From positions 876,843-940,842 of the forward strand of contig NW_024468516.1 of NCBI RefSeq assembly GCF_001632365.1: 64,000 bases of DNA, given 5' to 3'. The notes beneath the pieces were generated by a model. That model was not told the origin of the DNA and searched no databases. It saw nothing but the letters and a program-made list of their open reading frames with translations. Shown piece by piece: positions 24,528 through 36,844 of the stretch (position 1 is its first letter; every line of letters starts with the position of its first letter). This DNA is from Laetiporus sulphureus 93-53. Its lineage: Eukaryota; Basidiomycota; Agaricomycetes; Polyporales; Laetiporaceae. The translations under genes were made by a program, and so were the position numbers.

Positions 24528-26487
24528 TCAAGCCGTAGATGTCTCGATCGTCATCGCACCCCAGAATCCCCCGTTTGGAGATTCTGGGATGCCATTGATC
24601 CCCGAGTCGCCCTGTTTTGCGCGCTCACGCAGCTGCCCCCATTGCACCCACCAGTTGTCCGCCTCGTCTTCGCAATCATAACCAAAAATAGTCCGTATTT
24701 CCACCCACTGCTCACTCTCCACGCCATTCTCGCCATCTTCTGAATCGAAGACGTTCTTTCCCGCTCGGTATCTCGTCTGCATGGTCTTGTCGCGTGCTTC
24801 TTGTTCGGGACCATCCTCCATCGTGACGAGCGCCAGCAACCCCACCTCTGACTGGCGAGCGACTTCGCAGCGCTTTTGTCGGATGTCTTGAAAGGCGCAC
24901 AGGAAGCTCTCGATCTGCTCGTGCCTAGTGAGATGGCTGAAAAGCTTGGCCAGCACTGCAGCATCTTCGAGTGCCATTGCAGCCCCTTGGATAGCCCCTG
25001 GCTGCAGGTGTCTCAGTCGGATGTGTCGTGCACTCATATTGGCGTGGTACGCACTGCGATTGGATGTGCTGCCTGGCCCACTAGTAAAAGGTGGCCGCTG
25101 TCATCTACCCAATCCTCAAGATCTTCATATTGGTTGATTGCGACTCGTATTGCATTACTTGCATGATCGCCTACAGCTCGCAGCCTGATTGACTCAGTCA
25201 ATCATGTCATATCTGGGCCATGAATTGTAATACTCACCTTGGATCACAGACTTCCGGCAGTAATGTGCGCAATTGGGTAGAAGGAGGATCACCGTAAAAG
25301 CCCTCCTCCCCTTCGTCGCGCAGAAAGAATTGGAATGCGATTTCCTCGTAATTGCGCTGAAGGGCCTTCGATATATCGTCGGCGAGGACGAGATGTGCAC
25401 TTACGACGGGATACCCAGTTGCGGCGCAGCCATTGCCGAACGACATGAAGACGGTGTTCTAGTCATATGATTGATGCGATGAGTTCACGTAGGGGAAGCG
25501 CGGGGTGACCACAAACCCCTTCAATATTGACGATTTCCAACATGTCGTGAGGCATGGTCTCTGTTGCCAACTTCGTGCTGTATGTTGCACTGGATAAATG
25601 AGGTGTCAGCGTTGAGGCCACGAGGCGATGCAAAAATAGACGCACTCAAAGAGAGACATCCCGCTAGGTACCACGCGCTCGTTCCGTCCGAGCACTAGCC
25701 GGCGACATATTCCTCTTTCACCATCTGCGCCGATGATCACATCGGCCGATAAGACCTCTCCCGACGCGAGTCTGACTTCCCGCTGCTCAGCATCAATCTC
25801 GACGACCTCAGCATCTGTCCGAACTTTGGCACCGGCAGTTACCGCTGCGTTGTACATGACTTTGTATAATTCGGCATGCTAACGACATGATGAGGTGTGG
25901 ATCGACAAGCCTTTCCTGAGATACTCACTGTCATGAGCAGGAACTCTCCTTGAGTTTCCTTCAGCAGTTCGGCATCCCACAATTGAACGCCGATAATTTC
26001 GCCGGTTTGGACTATCGCCGTCATCAGTAAAGGCCGCAGAGGAACGATGGAAGCACGGACATTTGGAGAAGAGGATTGGATGAGATGCTAGCGAGACCTC
26101 CCGCAGCTGTGGCTTGAGGCCCCAGCGATACAAAACCTTGGACATGTTGGGAGGCGCTCGAATGCCACCATGTCCCACCTAAACATAGGTGAGTTGATAA
26201 TATAATGATACCACTGTAGGGCGTACATTACTTATTCCATCGCCTTTCTCCAGGACAAGCACCCGATGTCCGATACGTGTGAGACCCAGAGCAACAGAGA
26301 GACCTGCGATGCCTACAGAATGACATAAAACTCATATGTCGTTTGCCCACATCTCGGCCAGCGTACCTCCTCCGACTACCAGGAAGTCAACGGACAAAGG
26401 CGTTTGCACGGGTGAGATTGACTATGATGTCGCGTGAGTTCGCCCGAGCAGTGATGCAGGAGGTAATCCACATACCTGAGACTTCAT
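24528..26487 (-). CDS. FAD-dependent monooxygenase (salicylate-hydroxylase-like)
   Basis: Class A flavoprotein hydroxylase fold using NAD(P)H and O2 on an aromatic or similar substrate. Start at 26487 (MKSQ), intron, then SISPVQTPLSVDFLVVGG. The dinucleotide-binding GGGIAGLSVALGLTRIGHRV is completed across the next intron, with VLVLEKGDGI after it. Later exons read VGHGGIRAPPNMSKVLYRWG, VRTDAEVVEIDAEQREV and VIIGADGERGICRRLVLGRN (the DG motif), then HLLLVGQAAHPIA joined in phase to PGAIQGAAMALEDAAVL, the second FAD motif. The C-terminus ends WGAMTIETSTA at 24528. The second motif has Gln where Asp or Glu is usual. Substrate unknown. Confidence 0.85.
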
Positions 26488-29149
26488 GATGAGTGTCCTT
26501 CGACAGGGAATTGATGGCGGAGTAATCGGAAGGTGGTGTCCTTACCGAACATATGTAATATATAGTGCTGAGAGCCGGGACAGTGTGTACTGCCCATTGG
26601 ACACCGAAGGCCGAGGGAAGATCCGATCACGGCTAATGAGTGGCAACGGCATCTCTCGGCCTCGTGCTGTCCTTCACTTGCTTCCGTTACTTTCGCAAGA
26701 ACCAGCAACTGTTGCGCCGATCAGAATGGGTACTTCTCGACGCATACACCCTTGGTTTCGCAGCACTGTGGCCTGTTTATCGTGGGGGTCCGTCGCAACG
26801 TTGCGCAGGCACGCCCTAACTCCGTCGGATCATGTTGCTTGTCAGCTGCTCGCCGGCGCTCTGCACAACTGGCGCCTTCAAACAAACACACGCTGTACAT
26901 CAGCATTCTCAAGCGCGACCACACGGAGTTCTGTACAATTGTGTGATTGATTGTTGGTTGTAGGGCGAGACCCTGAAACATACCCAGTTAGGTAGTCTGC
27001 AGCATTGTCTTAGCTAATTCGCGGGATTATCGTCGATGCGAATCTCTCGCTTGGGCGTTGGAACTTGATGGGGAACTGCACCGTGAATGTGATGTTCTTT
27101 TCAGGCATGAAAACAATTATTTTTACCTGAGATGATTTAATAAGTGCTATTTCTCTATCAGAAGGATTTGACGTACACAAGCTGGGCCTTCCACAATATC
27201 TAATCGCCGAAAAAACCATCCTGCCGCCGCGCAACTTCTCTGAAAGAAAAGATGCACCCGTCTTCGTTTCAATCATTTCCGTCAAACGTTTCGTAGCGGG
27301 CTCGCATGGCCAGGGAAGTTGCGAGGGAAAATGAAAATGATGCACTGAACCACTGCTGAGCAATCTGCACGAGCATCCCCGTAAGGTCATCCGAAGCGCA
27401 ACGTGGCACAGGCGTCTGGGCAGGCCTTCAGCGCCCAACGGCTGCGCAACGCAATGCCATATGCTCTCTTGACGATGCGACATAGAGATGAAGTGCATCA
27501 GCGAAGTACAGACGTGAACAGCGAGGATCGCAGCTCGGAGAGGAGTCATGCCATGCGATATGTTAAATCGCCTTTGGTAGAAAATAATTAGGACTGACGT
27601 ATGTCACCTATTGAATTGTACGTTGTCCTTCTAACCTCCGCAGAAGCGATCGTCTCCACGCGACGGTGTACGCATTCCGATATCAAATCCGGCAAGGAGA
27701 TGCGAGCGGATCAGAGAGCTCGAATCGTCTATGAGTAGACAGCGGCGTAACCGAAATCATCGGACTGTCATCCTCATTATCCGCAATTTTGAATCTTACT
27801 GTGCGCAATTGAGATGCGTAGACCTGCTCAGCAAGATTAGCTTGGCAGCCTTTAAATCATATTGCGTTTTTGAGATGCTTACTGAGCACCAAACAAGTCT
27901 CTCGCCGCTTGTCGGGGTGTTTCAAGAGGTTCTTTCCGTCTGAAGGCGAAAACATATATGTTCCAGATCATTCTAGTCCGAGGAGGGAGGTGTAACAGGG
28001 GCCTTCCGCGAGAAGCCTACCCTTCTGTGTCTCTTGATTGCAATGGTTATGAGCCGCGGAAGTATATAGTGCCGTTGGACAACCCGGAAAGACATGGTTT
28101 CAGTACGAACCAGGGTCAACAGAGATGACATCGACGAGACTGCGCGAGATGCGCAACGGCATTTATGAGGCAAACGTATAGTAATGTCTGGCCTGCCGAA
28201 GCCATCGGGGATGCGTACACTTTCGTACGGCCATCGGTCACCTTCATGCCTTTGAGTACATCGAAAACCGGATCGTGGCGTCCTCATCCGCGGTTTCAGA
28301 CTATGAGAGACAGGCACTGCAAAATGCAGTAAATGCGAGTAAGGATTGGCAGTAGTCTGGTAAGATGCCAAATGACTGTCGGTAAGGTTTGGTACGACAG
28401 GATCCACCACATAGAGTAGTAGCAGAGCTTAGCCTCCCGATGTTCCGATTGTCGAGCGCCTGGCATTCAATGCTTCGGGCAACGATGGTCTTGGTCCGAA
28501 GGCGATACAATTGAATGAGTATTGCTGACACGTGCCTTTGAGACACGTCGACGTGGCCGCCAAGTGCCTGCACAAATTCGTGGATTGCCCCGGTGCGTCT
28601 GCACAGCGAGCTTTAAAGCATACCTGTACCGAGGCATGCAAGGAGCCTTGGGTGGAATGGAAGATAGAACGGGGGGGATTTAACGAGATCAAGCACTTGA
28701 CATCTTCATAAGCAATACGTCGCTGAATCGCAGTGGGCCACTCGTCCGGACTTGGCTTCACCGCCTCATGCAGATTGCTTCTTTCCCAAGCATGCATGAG
28801 TAGACAATTCCTATATCTCCGGTGGACATTGTTTAGACGAGAGATTGTTCGAGACCACCGATTTTGACGATGAGACAAGTTCAACTTGCATAACAGCAAG
28901 GATTGAGGCATTGTTTTTGGCTCATTCTACGTTTTGGAGCAGCTCACAGGCTGTCACCTCTCCGTGCTGGTTTTGGGAGACACAAGGATAAATAACTGAC
29001 GTTTCCTCTATCCCAAGGTCACGACCAGGTTGTCGGATAATATATTGAGTGAGGTCGGCAACAACCTAAAAACCTGAGGGAGTTAACACATACTATGGAA
29101 GGGTGGACGATCATGCTACGCACTGACTTACCCAACTCTCCTTTCCCCA
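26488..29149. other. Long intergenic region without recognised genes
   Basis: About 2.7 kb. Two longer frames on the minus strand (27010-27549, 179 codons; 28429-28911, 160 codons) have no family motif, unremarkable codon use and no supporting introns. I treat them as chance. Confidence 0.45.
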
Positions 29150-30558
29150 TCACTGAGGCGCCCATTGATCGACACAATTACGTGGCTCGACGTTCGCGTA
29201 TGCAGCGACAATCTCCCGATCGAGTTTCTGCCACTTTGCGAGCCGTGAGATGCTTTTCACATCCAGATCAATGATGTGAAGCGAAGTCTTCACGTTGTCA
29301 CGGTTAACGTTCGGAAAGTCGATCTTCACCATTATCGAGCAATCCTTGAAGGTCGCAGATAACAAATAGGCCAAACAGTAGTGTCGGAGCTCGTGCACGT
29401 GCAACTCGCTTTCAACGGCAGTCGACGTCTTAGAGAAATATTCTTCAATGAACAGTGTCCACTCCTCCAAGGTAGGCTCTGAGAGACCTTCTCCGAGTGC
29501 GGGTGCTGGGATAATTGCTGCATGAGCGCGCGCCCATAGCGACGCTAAACCCTCTATATCAAGCTTGTCTAGTGTCCGCTGTAGCGAAGAGAGTATGCGC
29601 AGTACAGGCATCTCCAGAAGCGGTGGAATAAGGGATGAAATCAAGCGATCTCGCAGATCTTCTGGTTGTGATCTTGGATCTAGTTGCGTTGAAGACGAAT
29701 AAGAGTCTAGCACTCTAGCGATGTCAATGAACGCAGCAGACTGGCCTCAAGAAGAAAATCAGATCAGTTGATGGAATAGTTCAAGCACTCGAAAACATAC
29801 ATCATGAGTAAACCTGACTAGTCTTCCCCCCGTGAATACTCTCAGATTGTTGATTTCCCCTGGGCTTGCAATCCACGAGTCCCAAAGCGCAAGAAGTGCA
29901 CGTCGCACACGCGTTTCATCGCCCGAGTAAAGGTCCAGAGGACAAAATGTCACAGCGACGGTCTCGCATTCTGCATATTTCATATGTGTATGCATACAGA
30001 ACCGACACGTGCGGGCCTTGATGGGGCGCGTGGATGGTGAAAGGTAGGCAGGTGAAGGTAGAAACCCCCACTTTGGCTGACAGACAAGGTTCAGAGTTTC
30101 ACTTATGCTGCATAGCCATACTTCCAACACACCTTGATCTCTACTGCAATACCTTCGTTCCCGAGCAAGTCTGGCGCTAGCAAGGCTCTAGTTTGCCTCG
30201 TGTCAACGGTATGCTTGGTTCGTCGTTCTCTTGGTCTTTCGTGTTCAGTAAGTTGCGAGAGTGTTTCGAGCCACTTGCTGTCCATAAGCACAGATTCTAA
30301 TCTGGGTAAGAATTGTTCGGGTATCAACCGCCGAATGACGGCATCATCGAATGCAATGCTATATCCTGCGTGGTCCTGACTTTCCTCAGTAGAATTAAGT
30401 TCAGCTTCTACTGAGTTCAAGGGCACCTTGCGCAGTCTCAGTACTCTTCCTGTATATGTCGGATGCACTGGTCCGCGGTAGGAGAACACCATGCTTGCGC
30501 CTCCCTCGGCAACATATTTCCAGTGCTCTGGTAGCGTTTGTGTGCAAAGATCAGCCAT
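29150..30558 (-). CDS. IPK1: Inositol-pentakisphosphate 2-kinase (Ipk1)
   Basis: Makes inositol hexakisphosphate (phytate) from InsP5 with ATP, which supports mRNA export and other nuclear steps. Start at 30558 (MADLCTQTLPEHWKYVAEGG) leads directly into the nucleotide-binding motif YVAEGGASMVFSYRG and VLRLRKVP. VAVEIK-type motif EIKPKWGFLPSPAYL spans an intron near 30075-30125, followed by CRFCMHTHMKYAE, the family's zinc-binding signature, and FCPLDLYSGDETRVRRALLA. The final exon, 29150-29713, holds LLSATFKDCSIMVKIDF and LHIIDLDVKSISRLAKWQKL, the C-terminal IDLD motif, and ends at a stop at 29150. Family assignment is strong. It is head-to-head with the Apc15-like gene, 389 bases apart. Confidence 0.93.
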
Positions 30559-30947
30559 TTACACAGTTTTCGGTCTGTCGAAAGCGAGATAGATCGAATT
30601 ATAAGCCAAAGGCATCAGTCGAGGGCAAAGTCGCCGGGAGGGATGCGTCTCGTTCGAGACCAAGGTGTCAGAGCAGATGTCCCCGCGTTAGGCGCGCACT
30701 GTTTCGTTCGCGACCAAAAATGGCAGGTGTTATAGTTCTGATATTATAATTTATAGCAGACAAAAAAACAACATTATTTTTAAATGCGACTAAGTAAATA
30801 AAGTAATATCAGATACATATTCAACTTATTGTTACCTCATGATCAGTTCGTTATATTTCTCATAGATAAACATAATCGGAAGAAGCGCCCACGAAAGCGC
30901 AGTCACGGCCCACGTGATCGTATTATCCCTTGTCGCGTCCAGCCACC

Positions 30948-31583
30948 ATGTCGGTTGCAACGCCTACCCTGCTTCCTCGTAGTCTGCTCTTTCCCAATCT
31001 TCTTCCCAGGCCTCCTCAGCCATATCCCACACCTTTGCCTAAGAATGGACAGCGATCGGGGCGTCTCAACAGCAGACGCGATCTGCAACGCGAGATGGAC
31101 GAGTTGAGTGACGAAGAGGACGAACTCGAAGACTTGGTAAGGAGCATTACCGACTGCAGATTGGATAGAAGATCTCTGACACAGTTGATAGAGCACTGAA
31201 GTGAAGAACAGAGGCTTCAACTTCCTGATTCCAATCGGTCGAACCTTCACGCAGCACGAGGAGAAGAATGATGTAAATGAATTCTACGCCTCCGATTCAG
31301 CGAATTCAATCGTTGATACCCATCCTTACAGGCTGACGAAGCGTCTGATGAATCTGAAGATAGCGACGCATCGGGCAGCGAGGCCCCATCCATCGGGGAC
31401 GAGGGAGAGCATGACTCGGAAGAGGAAGATCTTGACGCTGAGATGGAAGACTTGGACGACGATGGAGGAAACATCACCGCAGGGGTGGTCGACCTTGACG
31501 CTGAAGACTCAGTGCGTGCAAGCTCGGTTGATATTGACAACGAAGACGAGGATGACGAGGAGGAACCATCTTCTGAACTCTGA
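30948..31583 (+). CDS. APC15: Apc15/Mnd2-like anaphase-promoting complex subunit
   Basis: Small acidic protein of three exons: 30948-31136, 31192-31272 and 31332-31583, all in phase. Residues 1-30 read MSVATPTLLPRSLLFPNLLP followed by a Pro-rich run. The middle exon gives STEVKNRGFNFLIPIGRTFT and QHEEKND. The tail is highly acidic (SDESEDSDASGSE, EEEDLDAEMEDLDDD, NEDEDDEEEPSSEL). The order of an N-terminal LFP/LLPR segment, a central (L/I)(V/I)PIG(K/R) motif and a long acidic tail is that of Apc15, which supports release of the mitotic checkpoint complex from the APC/C. The assignment rests on that architecture and the short central motif, so it is probable and not certain. Confidence 0.68.
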
Positions 31584-31833
31584 TGGAGTATACCCTGAGT
31601 CCTTTCATAGCTGTAGCACGTAAAGAGATCCAAATGTAGCCATAGACATTTTTTTTGATATGAATGCTTTCATTTTCGATATATCATGGACATAATAACA
31701 GATCAAGCATTTGCTGCTGCGTGACTAGCTGTGCTCAAGGGAATCAACGATACAGAAGGTCGTTTCGCGCAAGGTCGATTGGCGACGCAGAAGGAAACTA
31801 TTGGTTATACCATACAAGCATTCCATGCCCTAT

Positions 31834-34538
31834 TTAGACTGATAGGGAAGGGTCAAACGGAGCGAACGCATCCTTGAACACTTCGACGTCTGCCTTGTCG
31901 TCCCTTTCCGACTGCGCGCACGCCTTCCAGTCGAACCTGTCCCGCATTCCCAGGAGGTTTACCAATACCTGCCTTCTCGCAGCGCTGTTAGCAACTGTCA
32001 CCGGGTTCCACTCGAACCTCACGTACCTCCCAAATTGCAGGCTGAACGGGACGGAATCCCGCAACAAATATACCATCTTCCTTCCATCCGGCAGGTCCAC
32101 GCGGAAGTAGCTGCCCTTTCCTCCGCTGCACACTTTGAGTGCCTCTTCCGGGTCGGCTTCAAACTCGATGCCTTGGGTACGGCCCTCATTGATGAACGCC
32201 TCTTCCACGGCACTCGTGAACTTGTTCGGGATGGGCACAGCTTGAACATGAGCATGACCGCCTTTCGCACTGAGTCGCCCAACCTCGAACGACACCGGAA
32301 CTGCGCCGTACTTGGCATACATCGCATGAAGGGCCGACTTATACCTGGTTTTAAAAAAGGAGAATCAGCCAATCTTCGAGACTAGACTATCGTCATGCGA
32401 ACGGCGAACTTTTCGGTTTCTTGCACGATTGGAGGCGCCAGGTCAGGCGGGATGGAACTGTAGGTAGGGTAGTGCGTGATCGGTACGATAAGAACATGGC
32501 CGCCGCCTGGCACGGCCGGCGCATTCGGATGCGCTGCCGATGTGTGCGTAGGGACAATTTGGCCCTTGGGGAGTGTCACATAGCACTCGGTGCCGATGGA
32601 TACAATGAGGTGTTTGCTGCGACACGGCGAGGTGCGAAGCTCGTTACAACATATCGCAAGGATAGTAGACTTGCCACTCACGCAAGGTTGGGGTTTGACA
32701 AACAGAACCAGCAATCCTCCGCTAAGAACAAACGTCAGACTGACGGTGAATACAAGAGCACAGAATCCTTACGTGCAATCTCCTTCGGATGACCTCTATT
32801 CGCTCTGCCATTACGCTCCCTTCCACCCTGCTTGGCAACAGGACAGTCTTGGATATAGTGCAATTCGCTCCCACATGCCCTGCATACATACCCTTCTCGT
32901 GGCTTGCGCCCGCCGGTGTCGCCCACAGCATTCTTCACGGGACAATCGCGCACAAAGTGACCTGGCTATTGTTCACATTCAGTGAATCGTGCTCTCACCT
33001 GCGACCATGCAACCAGAGCTCACTTCGTGGCAGATCTTACAAATGTACCCTTCCTTGGGTTTGGCACGGTCCGGGCAGTCGGTAATGAAGTGCTATAAAC
33101 AGATATCAACTAGTATCGCTAAAGACCATGTCATTAGTTTGACAGACCTCTGTTGATTCGCAGATTTTGCACTTGTATCCAGCTGGGGGTTTGTCTGGCT
33201 CGCCTCCATCTGCATTCACTTGTTCGCCAAAAACAGTCAACACGTTGATCTACGGACGTACCAGTACGCGTGCGCTTTTCGGTCTGCTTAACATCTCCCC
33301 ATCGGTAGTTAGTACTTTCTTCAGTCTCCAGCGCACGCTTGGGTGCTCTGGAGACGACTGGTTCGGTGAAAGGATTCAAAGTAGCATTCGCAGGCCGTGG
33401 TGGCGCCTCGGCATCCGGCGTATGTGGTGTAATAGAGAATGCATAAAACCACTAGGCAGGACGAAAATGTAAGACCCTTCACATGTCAAACAACGTGCCT
33501 TACGCACCCGCTGCTTCTTGCCTTCCGCAGGCTGGCCCCCAAAGGCGCCGAGACTAACAAAACGTGTGATGCGCCCGTTCTCGTCATCCCACACGAACGG
33601 CTCGCGCTCCCAAAACCTCGGAGGGACCCCTCCTCCCGCGGCGAAGTGATATCGTGGCTTCGTGCGCCGAACAACCTCGGCCACGGGTTCCACGCCGATA
33701 GAGGCGAGCTCGGGAGCAGGAAGCGGCGCGAGGGAGAAGCGCGTGATGTCTGAAGGACAGGCGTTACTGATGAAGACGTCGACAAGCTGCGAGTCCAGAG
33801 CGGTCGCTTTGATGGCTGCGAGCGACGTGTAATTCTGGTCTCCCGGGTGCGATACTGTCAAAGTATTGGCGAGAAGTTTTTCCACTGTTTGCACAGTAAA
33901 GTATGGTGACGTAAACCCCTGGAGACGGTCTCAGATATCGTTCGCTAGGATAAGCCGAAGACTTTACGTGAGCTGACTCTGCCGCGGCATAGATGTTGGA
34001 TTCATAAACTCCGCCGAGACATGCAATGCGCAATCCATGGGGTGTCGTGATGATGCCCGACTTGTCTTGTGAAAGATAAAGTCTGGTGGGCCCTCTTTAT
34101 CCTGAAGTGAATGCTTACGAAGTAGTATTACATTCATGGTCAGCTTGCTCCCTGTCTTTGCGAATTTCTCGATCACAGGGGAAGGCAAAGGATATTCTCC
34201 TTGCATGACGTAGCATTCAATAGGAACTGTGGCATAAAGAAATAAGACACTGTTAACCACAGCAGGGCACAATTGTACGCGACCTTCCAGGTTCCCCTCG
34301 AGCAACTGTATTAGATCGTCTTCTCCAGTGTACTCTTCTCCCTCATCCTTGGGAGGACCAAAGAAATCTCCTGCGCATAGTGCGAGGGCAAACTTGCCGT
34401 GTTTCGCGTCGATGGCCTTAATTTTTGAGAGCAATTCTCGAATGGACCCGGCGGCAGATCCGACTGTGAGACTTGCACTTGCGTAAGTCTTGCAAGAGTT
34501 CTGCTCTCCTTTCTGACTCACATTTTTACAGAAGACAT
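31834..34538 (-). CDS. CWF19L1: CWF19L1/Drn1-type CwfJ protein with zinc knuckles
   Basis: Homologue of lariat-debranching-associated Drn1/CWF19L1, acting with spliceosomal RNA. Start at 34538: MSSVKI joined across an intron to LTVGSAAGSIRELLSKIKAI and LALCAGDFFGP, the N-terminal metallophosphatase-like domain. It continues GLRIACLGGVYESN, VDVFISNACPSDITRF, RYHFAAGGGVPPRFWEREPF and FVSLGAFGG. Then come three CCHC knuckles, partly split by introns: CKICESTE plus HFITDCP, CKICHE plus FVRDCP, and CRACGSELHYIQDC. The C-terminal part carries HLIVSIGTECYVTLPKG, GGGHVLIVPITHYPT (HIT-like CwfJ_C_1) and HVQAVPIPNKF through FDPSLSV (CwfJ_C_2), with the stop at 31834. Some middle junctions were not resolved base by base. 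Confidence 0.9.
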
Positions 34539-36844
34539 GATATGCTATATGGTTTGTTGAAAGTTACAGTCTGCCAGCAGTAGGAAGCTAAGGTATCTCA
34601 GCCGTTGGAAGTTGTGGCCCGCTAGTGCGAGTCGCAACTCGCCACCCAAGCTCGCCTGTCGGACTTCGAATCGTAGATTGCGATGTAGGCGCCCTCACAC
34701 AGCAACCAAATAAGAGTAAATTGGACGCCACAGCGACAGTTGTGGCCGCACATTGATCGACAACCTCGACACCTTTCCGAACAAACAAATCCACATCGAT
34801 TCGCAAGCACATACCAGCACTGCTTGTTCTACTTTTCTGACGCTCTCATAAAATTCAGAATTCTTCAAGGGTTTGTCTAGTGACTATAAGCTGTCGGGGC
34901 TCAAACAGTAAATACACATGGCGTACAATCACAAGCCTAACCCTTGCTCTAATGCTGGATCCGGGGAAAGACCGTCATGAAAGTGATCGTGGATAAGGCG
35001 ATGGTGTGTACAGCCTCTATAAATATGGTTCGACTGTCTGCAAAAATAAGCTGAAAACCCTTCACGATTGGTACGGAAGACTTTTGAACGTATTGGACTC
35101 CCTCATAGCCTTGTTCCCTTTTTCTTGATAAACGCGGACGCTCTGCTGCTTACATCGTCCTCGAAATCGGTACGCTACGATACTGATCCTGGAATTGCTT
35201 CATCGTCGAACCCTGTCGCCTCTTGTACTGTGACTCGGCCACCTTGTTTGTACGCTTATCTGTGGCAGCCTCATCTCGTTCACAAGGATCAAACCATCCG
35301 TTCAAACAGTTTGCTGACAGTTTGGTACTCGTTGATCGCGGCGTGATCTAGTCTGGGACTACTTACAAACCGACTCGTCTGCCGTTGCTGTTTGCATCGA
35401 CAGCGCTTGAGTATTCTGTCTGCGCTCTGATACGCCAGCTAGATTGTATCTCCCACGGGCCACATCCGTTCCCTCGCCTGTCCAGCGTCGTGCCTCGCTT
35501 ATTGTCTCTGTGTGATTTTGGGAACTTGGCGCGACTTTCGCCTTGCAGTACGTGTACTCGTGCTCTAAGAAGTGTCATTTATGCTCGTACTTCGCAAAGG
35601 CTTCTCCGGTTCATGCTTTGCATATGGCTATATTCGTCCATCTTGCTTCACGAGGTTTTATTGTTGTTGCATGGGCAGAATGACTGATGCTTTGCTTGGT
35701 GTCAAATGTCCTACGCATGGGTTCGTGCACTATTCGTCGCGGAAGAGGACCCCCCTTCTCTGTTATCGCCTCTGTTCTGCCAGGCACAATGAGTCAGTTC
35801 GATGATCCGCATTGGATTTCTTGGGCCTTGATCAGCGCGGGACAAACTGTACTCATCCATGCGTCCGGCTGATGGCGATTTGAATGTGCCTGAGTGGCTG
35901 TAATGATGGCTCATCCATTTTATGAGTACCGTATTGGCGATATCAGCTGATAGGAAGACTCAATATTTGGCCACTAGCATCAATGACGACGCCTCATTTC
36001 GCGCAGCAGAAATAGCCGCAATTCAAGTGGTGCATTGAAATAATTCCCAGCGATGAAATTAGACCTCCGGATGCGTACGGCGAAGGAGTTCCATCGGTAC
36101 GGCCCCGAGGCATCACAACTCCGTTCTTATTGATATGCTGTAAGATCGGCTGGCAATATCCCGATGGTCTGACGCGTACCAATTGTGCAGACGGGATTCT
36201 GGCGCCGAACGATTGGAGCAGCGTGAGGTTTGACCGTGGCCTGGGCCAGAGGACTATCCCGGTCCCCATTCGTCGTTTGCAACACCGCTTGACGTTCCTG
36301 GCGGGTCCTGCTTGTGTGCATGCTTTGGTCTTGCGATGAAGTCGGAACTGGCTAGTCTAAAGCAGCAAAATGCCTGCCGGCGGCTGAAGAGCTGGTAATA
36401 ATCCAAGCTATTGTGTGTCTCTCGTTCGCGATATACGGCCGCATTGCCGCTAGGCACACTTGGGTGTGCTCGTCTCCGATTGAGGTTGATGGGTTTGATG
36501 GACTCCCATAGCGGGAACAAGAGCGTCACCAAATTAGGCAGGTCAGGTATTCGGTTCAGCCACGTGACGGGCGAGATGAAGCATTCGTTCTCACATGTCC
36601 GGCAGCCATTGTTCCTCATCCAGTGGCTCGGGCCAACATGTCGCCTCCGGTATGTGCCTCTGTTCCTTACCACCATCTGTACCTGCTCAAGTCTATTCTA
36701 GAGTTCCCGTCGGCCGGCTCGCAGGGACGAGCATCGCCTTCGTTTTTCCCTACTTAAACCGCGCGTCATACTCATATTTCCATCAGCAGCGTAGGCGTCT
36801 TTCTTCCTTCTCTCGTCTGCTGCCTTGGTATAATTCTCGCCAGC
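34539..36844. other. Long intergenic region before carboxylesterase
   Basis: About 2.3 kb with scattered frames of 60-100 codons on both strands and no motif or exon chain. A TATA-like tataaatatgg lies at about 35019. No gene could be supported. Confidence 0.45.

Noticed and set aside
27010..27549. 179-codon frame on the minus strand
   Set aside because: No family motif, no codon bias and no plausible neighbouring exons; probably chance in a long intergenic region.
28429..28911. 160-codon frame on the minus strand
   Set aside because: No recognisable domain and composition like the surrounding non-coding DNA.
35019..35060. Possible tRNA-like B-box (ggttcgact) after a TATA-like stretch
   Set aside because: No A-box or cloverleaf could be formed; not a tRNA.
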